DNA of 64,000 bases from Bradyrhizobium sp. CB2312 (GCF_029714425.1 NZ_CP121668.1:186001-250000), one strand, 5' to 3'. Positions 19,461 through 29,508 are shown, numbered from the stretch's first letter. The notes: generated from the sequence alone by a model not told the origin. Numbers and translations: made by a program.

Positions 19461-20980
19461 TGCTGCCGATGGGACCGATTCTTCACCGGCCGCCGCGGCT
19501 CGGAAGCGGGCTCGATCACGGGACGTGGCACCGGCAGCGGGACCGGGTTAGCAACGGCCACCGTTTCACCTCTACCCTGAGCCGCCGGCATGGCCGAATC
19601 CTTCGCGGGCCCGGTTTGCGGAAACAGTTTTGCGATCTTCTCCGACGGCCTGGGATCCGGCACCGGCAGCCGCGCGGCGCGCGCCGCGGGATCGAGCCCC
19701 TTCGGCACCAGCATGACAAAGTGCATGGGATGGCGGAGCCGCCCAGAGACGCGGCCGGCCTCGTGGCCGGCACCAAAGTAGAGATCGGCGCGCGCGGGGC
19801 CGATGATGGCCGAGCCGGTGTCCTGCGCGATCATCAACCGATGGAACGGCGTCTTGGAGCGTTCGGAATCGATCGGCAGCTCGCCCTCGATGAAGAACGG
19901 CGTGCCGTAGACATGCAGCGACTTGTCGACCGCGATCGAGCGTCCCGCGGTGAGCGGGATGCCTTGCGCGCCAATCGCCTCGTCCTTGTCGGAAAGATTG
20001 ACCTCGCGGAAGAAGATGTAGGAGCGGTTCTGGCGGCGCAGCTCCTTGGCGCCGTCAGGGTTTTGCGCCATCCACTCCCTGATCCTCTGCATCGACATCT
20101 CTTCCTTCGGAATGATGCCGCGCTCGATCAGGATGCGACCGACGGCGGTGTAGGGATAGCCGTTATAGGCGTCGTAGTTCAGGCGGACCGTGCCGCCGTC
20201 GTCGAACTTGATCCGCGCCGAGCCCTGGATCTGGGCGAACAACAGGTCAGTCGGATCCTTCAGCCAGGCGATCTCGAGCCCGCGCCCGGCGATCTTGCCG
20301 TCCTCGATCTCGCCGCGATCGTAATAGGGCACGAGCTTGCGGCGGCCGATCTTCCGATACACCGGCCCTTTGTTGGGCAAGCTGACCGCGTCCTGCTTGT
20401 AGCCGCGCACGAACAGGTTCGACGGGCGGCGATAGACCGGCACGTTGAAGACGTCGGTCTGCGTGCGCGATCCCTCCAGCACCGGCTCGTAATAGCCGGT
20501 GACGAAACCGTCGGGCTCGCCAAGGCGGGAGATGCGCAGCGGCGCGAAATTCTGCTCGAAGAAGGTTTTTGCTTTCGCGTCATCGCTGAGGTCGAGCGAT
20601 TTGGCGGCGCGGCAGGGCTCGTTCAGCGAAGCGCCGAGCGCCTTCGGCTCGAGAGCGCCCGTCTGTGCATTGATCGACTTGCAGCTGGCGCGGAACGTCT
20701 TGTAGGCGGCGAGATGATCGTCCTCGCTCCAACCCTTCACGTCGGCCCAGGCCAGCGGCAGATATTGCGTGCCGGGAATCTCAAATGGCAGGGGAAGCTG
20801 CGGATAGGGCAGAGCCCGCGGAGGGTGGGCAGGCAATTCCGGGAGATGATGGTGATGGCTGCGATAGTGGCGCCTCGCCGCCTCTGCGCCGAGCGAAAAC
20901 GACGATAGCGCGACGACACCTGCGCAAAGCGCCGTCGCGCTATTCTTCAGAAGAGTCTTAATTCGCGCTTCCGGTGCCAA
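19457..20980 (-). CDS. mltA: Membrane-bound lytic murein transglycosylase A
   Basis: 507 residues. MltA cleaves peptidoglycan glycan strands, forming 1,6-anhydromuropeptides, in the periplasm. The N-terminus has a hydrophobic signal (about residues 11-34, ending SLGAEA). The MltA domain (about 110-300) is followed by the 3D domain with the catalytic Asp in QDTGSAIIGPARADLYFGAG. No lipobox cysteine is visible, so it may be soluble in the periplasm. A Pro-rich C-terminal tail of about 90 residues is extra. The start is TTG at 20980, six bases after GGAAG and overlapping the upstream Tim44-like gene by 23 bases; no ATG is available nearby. Confidence 0.9.
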   Translation of the reverse strand: MAPEARIKTLLKNSATALCAGVVALSSFSLGAEAARRHYRSHHHHLPELPAHPPRALPYPQLPLPFEIPGTQYLPLAWADVKGWSEDDHLAAYKTFRASCKSINAQTGALEPKALGASLNEPCRAAKSLDLSDDAKAKTFFEQNFAPLRISRLGEPDGFVTGYYEPVLEGSRTQTDVFNVPVYRRPSNLFVRGYKQDAVSLPNKGPVYRKIGRRKLVPYYDRGEIEDGKIAGRGLEIAWLKDPTDLLFAQIQGSARIKFDDGGTVRLNYDAYNGYPYTAVGRILIERGIIPKEEMSMQRIREWMAQNPDGAKELRRQNRSYIFFREVNLSDKDEAIGAQGIPLTAGRSIAVDKSLHVYGTPFFIEGELPIDSERSKTPFHRLMIAQDTGSAIIGPARADLYFGAGHEAGRVSGRLRHPMHFVMLVPKGLDPAARAARLPVPDPRPSEKIAKLFPQTGPAKDSAMPAAQGRGETVAVANPVPLPVPRPVIEPASEPRRPVKNRSHRQQ

Positions 20981-21653
20981 CCAGCTTCCAGTTCGGATCG
21001 CGAGAGGTGGTGTCGCGGGCGAAAGTCCAGATGTCGGTGATGTCGGCCACCGTGTCGGCGCTGCCGTCGACGATGGTGCCAGTCTTGTCGCGGGTCGCCG
21101 AGATCATCTGCGAGACGAAGCGCACGGTGAGCTGGGCGGTACGGTCGCGCAGCTCGGCGCCGACGAGCTCGGCCTTGTCGATCGAGACGAAGCGGGTCTC
21201 GGTCTTCTGCTCGTTCTTCTCGCGCTCCTTGATCGCGGCGTCGAAGCTCTCATAGACCTCCGACGACAACAGGTCGCGCAGCGCGCGGCGGTCGCCATTG
21301 GCAAAGGCCAGCACGATCATCTCGTAGGCGCCGCGGGCGCCCGAGATGAAGTGGCGCGGGTCGAAGGTGGAATCCTTGTCGACGATGGCGTCGAGGCCCT
21401 GCGCCAGCGCGGTGCCCGGTTCAGTCAGGCCCTTCCAGCGATCGGAAGGCGGGGCCGGCTCGGTCGCCGGCGCCAGCGGAGCCTGGTCGATCACCTTGCC
21501 CGGCATGGTCACGACGTTCTTGTCCTGGGCGCCCTGGAGCGCGTTGCGGTCGAACGGCGGCCGCTCGTTGCCCGTACGCTGCCCCAGCACGCTGCGCAGC
21601 CTCAGGAAGATAAAGACCGCCAGCGCCAGGAAGATGATGGTGTAGATGTCCAC
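20958..21653 (-). CDS. Tim44-domain membrane-anchored protein (TimA-like)
   Basis: 231 residues starting at GTG 21653 (VDIYTIIFLALAVFIFLRL). The single N-terminal membrane segment is followed by a disordered Pro-rich linker and a Tim44-like domain at about 85-225 (RHFISGARGAYEMIVLAFANGDRRALRDLLS). Bacterial Tim44 relatives (TimA) sit at the inner membrane and have a nuclear-transport-factor-2-like fold; their role is not settled. The ORF can be extended to 21734 but then lacks the usual membrane-start pattern. It overlaps mltA. It neighbours secB divergently, a common alphaproteobacterial arrangement. Confidence 0.85.
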   Translation of the reverse strand: MDIYTIIFLALAVFIFLRLRSVLGQRTGNERPPFDRNALQGAQDKNVVTMPGKVIDQAPLAPATEPAPPSDRWKGLTEPGTALAQGLDAIVDKDSTFDPRHFISGARGAYEMIVLAFANGDRRALRDLLSSEVYESFDAAIKEREKNEQKTETRFVSIDKAELVGAELRDRTAQLTVRFVSQMISATRDKTGTIVDGSADTVADITDIWTFARDTTSRDPNWKLVGTGSAN

Positions 21654-22061
21654 GTCGTATTCGCTTTCTGGTCTTCTGTAGAAGGGTCTAGGATCGTCGC
21701 CGGGAAAATCAATCCGGCCAGTAGACCGTTCCATACGGGAACGGCAAGTCTACATCACCATTTTTGGCCCACGTCAGGTCCATGGGATGTAGGCACGGAA
21801 TCTTGCCCGGCCAATGGCGCCTTTTGGCACAGCGGCGAGTGTAGCGCGTTTTATGCTTAAGGGGAAACCAGATCGTGCCCGGAAATCGCGCATCTTCAAT
21901 CATTTAAGGCGCAATTTCGTCAAAAGGCCGGGCCGAGCGTCACAGATGTGGGCGCGGCCCGGATACCGCCATCCGGCGCCGTTCGTCCTTGTGGAACGAG
22001 GCGGCCCTATGTTAGCCAACCGCCGCGAAATTCAGCCCCAATCGGGTAAGGAGAGACTTTC
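21654..22061. promoter_or_regulatory. Divergent region between the Tim44-like gene and secB
   Basis: 408 bases without a convincing gene; short frames here lack codon bias or family matches. A perfect inverted repeat, CCGTTCC-N5-GGAACGG, lies at 21726-21744, about 75 bases upstream of the Tim44-like start, and could be an operator. AAGGAGAG at about 22049 serves as the secB Shine-Dalgarno. Confidence 0.4.
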
Positions 22062-22550
22062 ATGACCAACGGTAACGGCACCCCTCCCGAGGCGGCCCAG
22101 GCTCCCCAGCTCAACGTGCTGGCGCAGTATACCAAGGACCTGTCGTTCGAAAATCCGAACGCGCCCACCTCGCTCCAGCAGCAGAGCCAGCCGCCGCAGA
22201 TCAACATTCAGATCAATGTCAGCGCCAACAATCTCAGCGAAACCGAATTCGAGGTGACGCTGTCGGTCGACGGCAAGGCCGAGTCCGCGGGCAAGATCAT
22301 GTTCTCGTTCGAGCTCGCCTATGCCGGCGTGTTCCGCGTCGCCAACGTGCCGAAGGAGAATCTGCATCCGCTGGTCATGATCGAGTGCCCGCGCCTGCTG
22401 TTCCCGTTCGCCCGCGAGATCATCGCGACAGCCGTGCGCGACGGCGGGTTCCCGCCCCTGATGCTGGATCCGGTCGATTTCGTCGGCCTCTATCGCCAGA
22501 ACATGGAGCGGCAGATGGCTGCCCAGGGCGGTCAGACGGGCCAAGCCTGA
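22062..22550 (+). CDS. secB: Protein-export chaperone SecB
   Basis: 162-residue tetrameric chaperone that holds preproteins unfolded and delivers them to SecA. Family blocks are [42 protein letters not shown] (first part of the substrate groove), AYAGVFRV and the [32 protein letters not shown] segment, after which a short Gln/Gly tail follows. It is preceded by AAGGAGAG. The convergent dnaQ ends 22 bases downstream. Confidence 0.97.
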   Translation: MTNGNGTPPEAAQAPQLNVLAQYTKDLSFENPNAPTSLQQQSQPPQINIQINVSANNLSETEFEVTLSVDGKAESAGKIMFSFELAYAGVFRVANVPKENLHPLVMIECPRLLFPFAREIIATAVRDGGFPPLMLDPVDFVGLYRQNMERQMAAQGGQTGQA

Positions 22551-22572
22551 TCAGCAGGCCTAATCAGCGAGC

Positions 22573-23289
22573 CTAGCCGGCCGCAGCAGCGGCCGGAGCG
22601 GCGAGATACTCGTTCCAGATGGCCTTCTCGCCGAGCGTCGCGATGAAGGCCTTATGGGCCTCGCGCTCGGCTTCTGAAACCCGCGGCGCAAGCGGCACCA
22701 GCCGCTGCCGCCGCGGCGCATCGCCGGTGGCGCTGACGCGAATCTCCTCGGCGTCCGACGCCAGCAGCAGCTGCGACTGCCGCGCCCCGACCAGATCGAC
22801 ATAGACTTCGGCCAGAAGCTCGGCGTCGAGCAGCGCGCCGTGCTTGGTGCGGTGTGAGTTGTCGATCGAATAGCGCGAGCAGAGATCGTCAAGCCGGTTC
22901 GACACGCCGGGATGCTTGCGTCGCGCCAGCAGCAGGGTATCGACCAGCTGCTCGCGCGGGATCGCAGCGCGCTTGATGCGGTCGAGCTCGGCATTGATGA
23001 AGCTGATGTCGAACGAGGCGTTGTGGATCACCAGCGGCGCATCGCCGATGAACTCCAGAAACGCGTCGACCACCTCGTGGAACAGCGGCTTGGTCGACAG
23101 GAATTCGGCCGACAGCCCGTGCACCGCAAAGGCTTCCGCCGGCATATCCCGCTCAGGATTGATATAGACGTGATACGTCTGTCCCGTCGGCATGCGGTTG
23201 AAAATCTCGACGCAGCCGATTTCGACCAGGCGGTCGCCGCGAAGCGGATCAAGGCCGGTGGTTTCGGTGTCGAGAACGATTTCGCGCAT
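22573..23289 (-). CDS. dnaQ: DNA polymerase III epsilon subunit (3'-5' proofreading)
   Basis: 238 residues. The exonuclease motifs are intact: ExoI LDTETTGLDP (Asp7, Glu9), ExoII HNASFDISFINAEL, and ExoIII-epsilon HGALLDAELLAEVY with the His and Asp. The C-terminal tail (about 185-238) should bind the alpha subunit DnaE. It forms a minus-strand run with coaE, maf and ppsR, the same order seen beside the origin in Caulobacter and Rickettsia, except that aroE is missing here between coaE and maf. Confidence 0.95.
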   Translation of the reverse strand: MREIVLDTETTGLDPLRGDRLVEIGCVEIFNRMPTGQTYHVYINPERDMPAEAFAVHGLSAEFLSTKPLFHEVVDAFLEFIGDAPLVIHNASFDISFINAELDRIKRAAIPREQLVDTLLLARRKHPGVSNRLDDLCSRYSIDNSHRTKHGALLDAELLAEVYVDLVGARQSQLLLASDAEEIRVSATGDAPRRQRLVPLAPRVSEAEREAHKAFIATLGEKAIWNEYLAAPAAAAAG

Positions 23290-23319
23290 GATCTTGAGGA
23301 AGCCGGGTGGGACGGCGAA

Positions 23320-23919
23320 TCAGGCCCGCCGCTGCGGCATTTTAACGACCTCGGCCAGGATGTGCGCGATTTGCGCGCGCACGGGTTCAAGTCCGTGTGA
23401 CGTATCCACCACGAAATCGGCCCGCTTGCGCTTCTCCGCGTCCGGCGTCTGCTTGGCTATGATGGCGTCGAGCTTGGCCTCGTCCATCGTGCCGCGCGCC
23501 AGCACCCGCTCGCGCTGAAGTTCCGGCGAGGTCGAGACCACGACCACGGCGTCGACGCGCTTCTCGCCGCCGGTCTCGAACAACAGCGGGATATCCAAAA
23601 CCACGACCGGCGCCTTGGCCGCTTCCGCGTCGGCAAAGAATTTTTGCCGGGACGCGCCGAGCATCGGGTGAACGATCTGCTCGAGCTGCTTGATCGCGGC
23701 GGGATCGTGCACCACGCGCGCGGACAGCTTGGGTCGGTCGACCTTGCCGTTCACGGTGGTGCCGGGGAAGGCTGCCTCGATCGCCGGAGCCGCTTCGCCC
23801 TCATAGAGCTGATGGACGGCGGCATCGGCGTCGTAGACGGGTACGCCGGCCTCCGCAAACAAGTTTGCGGTGGTGGATTTGCCCATCCCGATCGAGCCGG
23901 TCAGTCCGAGGATTCGCAT
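23320..23919 (-). CDS. coaE: Dephospho-CoA kinase
   Basis: 199 residues. It phosphorylates the 3'-hydroxyl of dephospho-CoA, the last step of CoA synthesis. The P-loop [12 protein letters not shown] is at residues 5-16. [18 protein letters not shown] (the CoA-domain segment) and the conserved RADFVVDTS near the C-terminus are present. It is 30 bases upstream of dnaQ and 23 bases downstream of maf. Together with coaA at 9.3 kb the window encodes the first and last CoA steps. Confidence 0.96.
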   Translation of the reverse strand: MRILGLTGSIGMGKSTTANLFAEAGVPVYDADAAVHQLYEGEAAPAIEAAFPGTTVNGKVDRPKLSARVVHDPAAIKQLEQIVHPMLGASRQKFFADAEAAKAPVVVLDIPLLFETGGEKRVDAVVVVSTSPELQRERVLARGTMDEAKLDAIIAKQTPDAEKRKRADFVVDTSHGLEPVRAQIAHILAEVVKMPQRRA

Positions 23920-23942
23920 CAGCGCCGAGCCATTCTTGCCGT

Positions 23943-24551
23943 TCAGACCGCAACTAACCGTTCACGCCGCAGAAACGCAAGCAGCGGCAATAGCGGCAGG
24001 CCGAGAATGGTGAAATGGTCGCCCTCGATGCGCTCGAACAAATGGACGCCGAGGCCTTCGAGCTGATAGGCGCCGACGCTGGTGGTGACGGCGTCGCCGG
24101 TGGCGTCGAGATAAGCGGACAGTTCAGCATCGGTCATTTTGCGCATGGTCATGCGGGCGACCGAGACGTCCTCGAAAACGATCTTGCCGTCGCGCGCCAT
24201 GGCCACGGCGGAATTCAGCTCGTGGCTGTTGCCGGCGAGATCGCGCAGCTGCTCCAGCGCCTGGGCGCGGCCGGCGGGCTTGTTGAAGAGGCGCTCGCCA
24301 AGCGCCAGCGTCTGGTCGGCGCCGATCACATAGCTTCCCGGATGATGGACCGAGACCGCCTTCGCCTTCTCGCGCGCCAGCAGCAGGCCGATCTCGCGCG
24401 GATTTGAAAGGTTGGACGCAGCCTGGATGCCGCGCTCGTCGATATCAGCGGTGACGGCCTCGAATGCGAGCCCGGCGTTCGCCAGCAGCATCTTTCTCGC
24501 GCTGCTTTGCGAGGCCAGCACCAACGGAGATGTGCCGCGCCAGAGAGCCAT
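23943..24551 (-). CDS. Maf-family nucleotide pyrophosphatase
   Basis: 202 residues. Maf proteins hydrolyse non-canonical or canonical nucleoside triphosphates and are linked to septum control. The N-terminal [21 protein letters not shown] (the usual S-x-SPRR region reads SQSSARK), the [11 protein letters not shown] segment with the catalytic Asp, and the [15 protein letters not shown] block are present. It lies in the first of two Maf paralog slots common in alphaproteobacteria. Its ATG shares one base with the ppsR stop (TAATG), which shows translational coupling. Confidence 0.92.
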   Translation of the reverse strand: MALWRGTSPLVLASQSSARKMLLANAGLAFEAVTADIDERGIQAASNLSNPREIGLLLAREKAKAVSVHHPGSYVIGADQTLALGERLFNKPAGRAQALEQLRDLAGNSHELNSAVAMARDGKIVFEDVSVARMTMRKMTDAELSAYLDATGDAVTTSVGAYQLEGLGVHLFERIEGDHFTILGLPLLPLLAFLRRERLVAV

Positions 24552-25390
24552 TATTCCGACGGCCGGTTGCGCTGGCGATCGCTGTAGAGCTTCATGATCG
24601 CCGCCGCGGTTTCCTCGATCGAGCGGCGCGTGACGTCCAGCAGCGGCCAATCGTGCTTGGCGCTGAGCTTGCGCGCAAACGCGACCTCCTCGGTGACCGA
24701 TTGTCGGTCGGTGTAGGTGTCGCTGCCGGACTCGGCTCCCAGGGAGAGCAGGCGGTTCTGACGGATCTGGATCAGGCGTTCCGGCGTCGCGTGCAGGCTG
24801 ACGACCAGCGGCCGTGTCAGCTTCTCCAATTGCTCGGGCACCGGAATGCCGGGAACCAGCGGCACGTTGGCGGTGCGGATGCCGCGATTGGCGAGATAGA
24901 TCGACGTCGGCGTCTTGGAGGTGCGGGACACGCCGACCAGGACCACGTCGGCATCGTCGAGGCCTTCGACGTGCTGGCCGTCGTCGTGAATCATCGTGTA
25001 GTTCAGCGCGTCGATGCGCTTGAAATATTCCGCATTGAGCACGTGCTGGGCGCCGACGCGGCCCGTGGTCGCAGCGCCGAGATAGGCTTCGAACAGCTGC
25101 ATCACCGGGCCGATGATCGACAGGCTCGGAACGTTGATTTCCTTGCACTTGTCCTCGAGCCTGGACACCAGATCCTTCTCGAGCAGCGTGAACAGCACGA
25201 TCCCCGGCGCCTCCTCGATCTCGTCGAGCACGCGGTCGAGCTGCTTCTGGCTGCGCACCAGCGGATAGACATGCTCGACCGGGGTCACGTTGGCATATTG
25301 GGCGGCGACAGCGCGCGCCACGGTGATCAGGGTCTCACCGGTCGAGTCGGAAACGAGGTGCAGATGGAAATAATTGTTCGAGGTCGGCAC
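24551..25390 (-). CDS. ppsR: PEP synthase regulatory protein (DUF299, RP001 homologue)
   Basis: 279-residue bifunctional serine/threonine kinase and pyrophosphorylase family (DUF299) that regulates pyruvate, water dikinase or pyruvate phosphate dikinase. The start [20 protein letters not shown] uses GTG, with AAGGG upstream. The P-loop is [21 protein letters not shown]. Its homologue RP001 borders the chromosomal origin in Rickettsia and Caulobacter, which is relevant to the adjoining gap. It heads the ppsR-maf-coaE-dnaQ minus-strand run. Confidence 0.94.
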   Translation of the reverse strand: MPTSNNYFHLHLVSDSTGETLITVARAVAAQYANVTPVEHVYPLVRSQKQLDRVLDEIEEAPGIVLFTLLEKDLVSRLEDKCKEINVPSLSIIGPVMQLFEAYLGAATTGRVGAQHVLNAEYFKRIDALNYTMIHDDGQHVEGLDDADVVLVGVSRTSKTPTSIYLANRGIRTANVPLVPGIPVPEQLEKLTRPLVVSLHATPERLIQIRQNRLLSLGAESGSDTYTDRQSVTEEVAFARKLSAKHDWPLLDVTRRSIEETAAAIMKLYSDRQRNRPSE

Positions 25391-25727
25391 AAAAACCCTT
25401 TGAATTGCGTTGGGGCGGTTTGTGGATTTCTGTGGAGCTTAACCGCTCGGAAAGGGATGTGCGACACCAGGGGCGGGACAAGTGCCAATTTTCTTCACAC
25501 CGCTGCCCATCAGAACAAGTCCGGCGCCCTCGCGGCGCGGAAGCGGGATTGCGCGGACAACTCCCTTGATAAGCTGCCGACGGAGACGTGCAAGCCTTTG
25601 AAGCTGGCCAACTTATCGGAAGTCGCCCGAGCTCGCCGGGATATGTTGATGGATGTGAACAAGCGAGCGTGAACCCGCGGACGGCATTGCGTGAGTCCAA
25701 TCCACGGTCACTCAGACTCAAACCTTA

Positions 25728-25742
25728 AGAATCTAAGATTCT
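25728..25742. promoter_or_regulatory. 15-bp perfect palindrome in the origin gap
   Basis: AGAATCTAAGATTCT is symmetric about its central base. It contains two GANTC sites (GAATC and GATTC), the methylation target of CcrM in alphaproteobacteria. It could be an operator for hemJ or part of the origin. Confidence 0.5.
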
Positions 25743-25781
25743 AGATTTGAGGAAGGCGCTACGGACGGATATGTGTGCAGG

Positions 25782-25804
25782 GTAAGACCTTAACGAGTTC
25801 TTAC
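25782..25804. promoter_or_regulatory. Inverted repeat with CtrA-like box upstream of hemJ
   Basis: GTAAGA (25782-25787) and TCTTAC (25799-25804) are perfect inverted arms. Inside, TTAA-N7-TTAC at 25790-25804 matches the CtrA consensus TTAA-N7-TTAA at seven of eight positions. It is 46 bases upstream of the hemJ ATG. Confidence 0.4.
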
Positions 25805-25849
25805 TATCCCCAGCCTTCCCTAGGCTGGGCAGGAATCCGGGCGCAGAGC

Positions 25850-26284
25850 ATGTTCGAAGACGTCTATCTCTGGATCAAGGCGCTGCATGTGATCGCCGTC
25901 ATCTCCTGGATGGCGGGCATGCTCTATCTGCCGCGACTGTTCGTCTATCACTGCGAGGCCGAAATCGGCTCAAAGCAGTCCGAGACGTTCAAGACCATGG
26001 AACGCCGGCTGCTCAAGGCGATCATCAACCCCGCCATGATCGTCACCTGGCTCGCCGGGCTCTATCTCGCCTGGTCCGGCCACTGGTTCACTTTCGGCTG
26101 GCTGCACGTAAAACTGGCACTCGTGCTGGCGATGTCCGCGGTCCACGGCTTTTTTTCCCGCTGGGTGAAGGACTTTGCTGCCGACCGGCGCCCGCGCAGC
26201 CAGAAATTCTATCGGATTATCAATGAGGTGCCGACCGTCCTGATGATTGTCATCGTCATCATGGTGATCGTGAAGCCGTTCTAG
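25850..26284 (+). CDS. hemJ: Protoporphyrinogen oxidase HemJ
   Basis: 144-residue membrane protein with four helices. HemJ oxidises protoporphyrinogen IX to protoporphyrin IX in many alphaproteobacteria. Its N-terminal signature LWIKALHVIAVISWMAGMLYLPRLFVYH contains the conserved heme-ligand His and Trp. Further conserved segments are RRLLKAIINPAMI and the WLHVKLALVLAMSAVHGFFSRW helix with a second His. The ATG at 25850 was preferred to the upstream codon at 25775 because the family starts here. hemE, commonly at this locus, is absent from this interval. Confidence 0.9.
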   Translation: MFEDVYLWIKALHVIAVISWMAGMLYLPRLFVYHCEAEIGSKQSETFKTMERRLLKAIINPAMIVTWLAGLYLAWSGHWFTFGWLHVKLALVLAMSAVHGFFSRWVKDFAADRRPRSQKFYRIINEVPTVLMIVIVIMVIVKPF

Positions 26285-26317
26285 GCAGCCGCGCGACGTT
26301 TAGCTCAGCGCTTCGTC

Positions 26318-26346
26318 TTGCAGAGCCGGGAGCGATTTTCTATATT
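26318..26346 (+). promoter_or_regulatory. Predicted sigma-70-type promoter of rho
   Basis: TTGCAG (26318-26323) and TATATT (26341-26346) are 17 bases apart, close to the housekeeping consensus. It leaves a leader of about 180 bases before the rho ATG. No other good pair is seen in the hemJ-rho gap. Confidence 0.5.
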
Positions 26347-26533
26347 ATCGGCATCCCACCCAACGCAGGCGGATGTGGTTGTGTCTGAGCTTTCCAGAGG
26401 CCGGACACCGCATCAGGTTTGAAGCCTCACCCGGCACTCTCCTTGCCAGACCTGCGGACCTTACCTTCTCACGTCCGCATTTCAGAGCCTCCTCGCACCC
26501 CCCTCTCCAAGGTTACCCCACAGGACCACCCCA

Positions 26534-27799
<1,266 letters not shown>

Positions 27800-27822
27800 G
27801 TGCAGTGCAGCAAGAGATCAGA

Positions 27823-27848
27823 GGGCGCCTTCGGGCGCCCTTTTGTTT
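27823..27848 (+). terminator. Intrinsic terminator downstream of rho
   Basis: Perfect 7-bp stem GGGCGCC and GGCGCCC around a TTCG tetraloop, followed by TTTTGTTT. It lies 23 bases after the rho stop and is the best classical terminator in the window. Confidence 0.9.
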
Positions 27849-28115
27849 GTGCGGTGTTGCTGCGGGAAAAGTGCAGCATGGCGGACGGCCGGCGCGAAAA
27901 TCCGCGTCCATTGGAAGCTGTTGATATCTTTGCGTAATAGTTGACTTTCGCCACGGATTTGCTCCGAGCTTAGACCAGTTTAGCAGCAAAATGCTGCATC
28001 CTATATTGCATCGCAATATGCCTGTTGCTGCGGACGAGAGCGCAGCAAAACGGCAGCCTTCGGCCTCTGAAGAACGGACCGTTTGCCTTTTCCCCGCCAG
28101 CCGGACAAATAGGCC
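27849..28115. other. rho-mnmE intergenic region
   Basis: Follows the rho terminator. It carries a small hairpin AGCAGC-AAAAT-GCTGC near 27980-27993 and an AT-rich stretch around 27920-27950 (TTGATA then TAATAG) that may be the mnmE promoter. No gene is visible. Confidence 0.4.
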
Positions 28116-29465
28116 ATGCATCCGCGAGACCAGACCATCTTTGCGCTGTCGTCCGGCCGTGCGCCAAGTGCGATCGCGGTGGTGCGCGTCTCGGGCCTGC
28201 AGGCCGGCGCAGTTCTGATGACGCTCGCGGGCAAGCTACCGGCACCGCGGCAGGCCAGCCGGCGGCTGCTGCGCGACGGCGCGGGCGAGCCGATCGACGA
28301 TGCGGTCGTGCTCTGGTTCCCGGGGCCGGGCAGTGCGACCGGCGAGGACGTCGCCGAATTCCACGTCCATGGCGGACGCGCGGTGCTGGCCGCACTCTTC
28401 GCCGCTATTTCGCTAATTCCGAATACACGCACGGCCGAGCCGGGCGAGTTCACGCGGCGATCCTTCGAGAACGGCAAGCTCGATCTCACCGAAGCCGAAG
28501 GCCTCGACGACCTCATTCATGCCGACACCGACCGGCAGCGGCGCCAGGCGCTGCGTCAGCTTGAAGGGCTGCTCGGCAAGCGCGCTCGCGACTGGCGCGA
28601 GCGGATCATTGAGGCGTCCGCGCTGATCGAGGCCGGCATCGATTTCTCCGACGAAGGCGATGTGCCGGCCGAGCTGATGGCGCCGGCGGTGCGGGCGATC
28701 AAGGCGCTGCATGATGAAATTGCAAAAGTCCTTGCGGCACAGGGACATTCGGAACGCCTGCGCGACGGCCTCGTGGTCGCGATCGCGGGCGAGCCGAATG
28801 TCGGAAAGTCCACGCTGATGAACCAGCTCGCGCGCCGCGAGGTCGCGATCGTCTCGCCGCACGCCGGCACGACGCGTGACGTGATCGAGGTGCAGCTTGA
28901 CCTCGACGGCTATCCCGTCACTGTCATCGACACCGCCGGAATCCGCGAGACCGACGATCCGGTCGAGCAGGAAGGTGTGCGTCGGGCACGGGCGCGGGCG
29001 GAAGACGCCGACCTCGTGCTGTGGTTGGTCGAGGCCGAGCAGGTCGTCGATTCGGATGCGATGCGGTCGCTTCGGAAATCCGGAGGCGACCAGTCAGATG
29101 GCGCGGCCTGGATCGTGCGCAACAAGATCGATCTGGGATCCGGAGCCGCCACGCCACCGGGCGAGTTCGCGATCTCGGCAAGCCGGGGGGATGGCATCGC
29201 GGCGTTGGTGGACGCGCTCGTGAAATTCGCCGCCGAGTTTTTCGGAGCTAGCGAGGGCGCCTTGGTGACCCGGGTGCGCCAGCGTGAGCTGCTGGGCCAG
29301 GCGCGAGATAGCTTGCGCCGGAGTCTGGACCTTGTAGAAGAGGGCGAGGAGCTCGCCGCGGAAGAGCTTCGTTCCGCCGCCTATGCTTTGGGGCGGCTCC
29401 TCGGCCGGGTGGACGTCGAGGACGTCCTTGGGGCCATTTTCCAGAAATTCTGTATCGGAAAGTAG
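28116..29465 (+). CDS. mnmE: tRNA modification GTPase MnmE
   Basis: 449 residues. With MnmG it installs the cmnm5 group on wobble uridine of certain tRNAs. The N-terminal folate-binding domain starts [15 protein letters not shown]. The GTPase P-loop GEPNVGKST starts at residue 225, followed by the switch region GTTRD and [16 protein letters not shown]. The NKID guanine motif (VRNKIDLG) is present. The C-terminal CIGK carries the catalytic Cys. mnmG follows on the same strand after a 527-base gap holding parS-like sites. Confidence 0.97.
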   Translation: MHPRDQTIFALSSGRAPSAIAVVRVSGLQAGAVLMTLAGKLPAPRQASRRLLRDGAGEPIDDAVVLWFPGPGSATGEDVAEFHVHGGRAVLAALFAAISLIPNTRTAEPGEFTRRSFENGKLDLTEAEGLDDLIHADTDRQRRQALRQLEGLLGKRARDWRERIIEASALIEAGIDFSDEGDVPAELMAPAVRAIKALHDEIAKVLAAQGHSERLRDGLVVAIAGEPNVGKSTLMNQLARREVAIVSPHAGTTRDVIEVQLDLDGYPVTVIDTAGIRETDDPVEQEGVRRARARAEDADLVLWLVEAEQVVDSDAMRSLRKSGGDQSDGAAWIVRNKIDLGSGAATPPGEFAISASRGDGIAALVDALVKFAAEFFGASEGALVTRVRQRELLGQARDSLRRSLDLVEEGEELAAEELRSAAYALGRLLGRVDVEDVLGAIFQKFCIGK

Positions 29466-29467
29466 CG

Positions 29468-29490
29468 CTAGTTCTTCATTCTAGAACTAG
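29468..29490 (+). terminator. Hairpin just after mnmE, possible terminator
   Basis: CTAGTTCT (29468-29475) pairs perfectly with AGAACTAG (29483-29490) around a seven-base loop. It is followed by a T-rich but interrupted run (TGCTTGTTCCATTGTTTG). It begins two bases after the mnmE stop. Confidence 0.45.
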
Positions 29491-29508
29491 TGCTTGTTCC
29501 ATTGTTTG

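Larger units (their letters stand above)
25391..25849. other. Candidate chromosomal replication origin (oriC)
   Basis: 459 bases without a gene, between ppsR (minus) and hemJ (plus), where gene direction diverges. In Caulobacter and Rickettsia the origin lies beside the ppsR homologue RP001, on the side facing hemE. Visible here are two single-mismatch DnaA-like boxes (TTCTTCACA at 25491-25499 and TGTGAACAA at 25654-25662), a weaker TGTGGATTT at 25421, four GANTC sites (25693, 25715, 25729, 25737) within 49 bases, a 15-bp palindrome at 25728-25742, a CtrA-like box at 25790-25804, and relatively AT-rich sequence from 25720 to 25805. Five parS-like sites and parAB lie 3.7-8.7 kb downstream. The call is inference; no perfect DnaA box is present. 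Confidence 0.55.
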
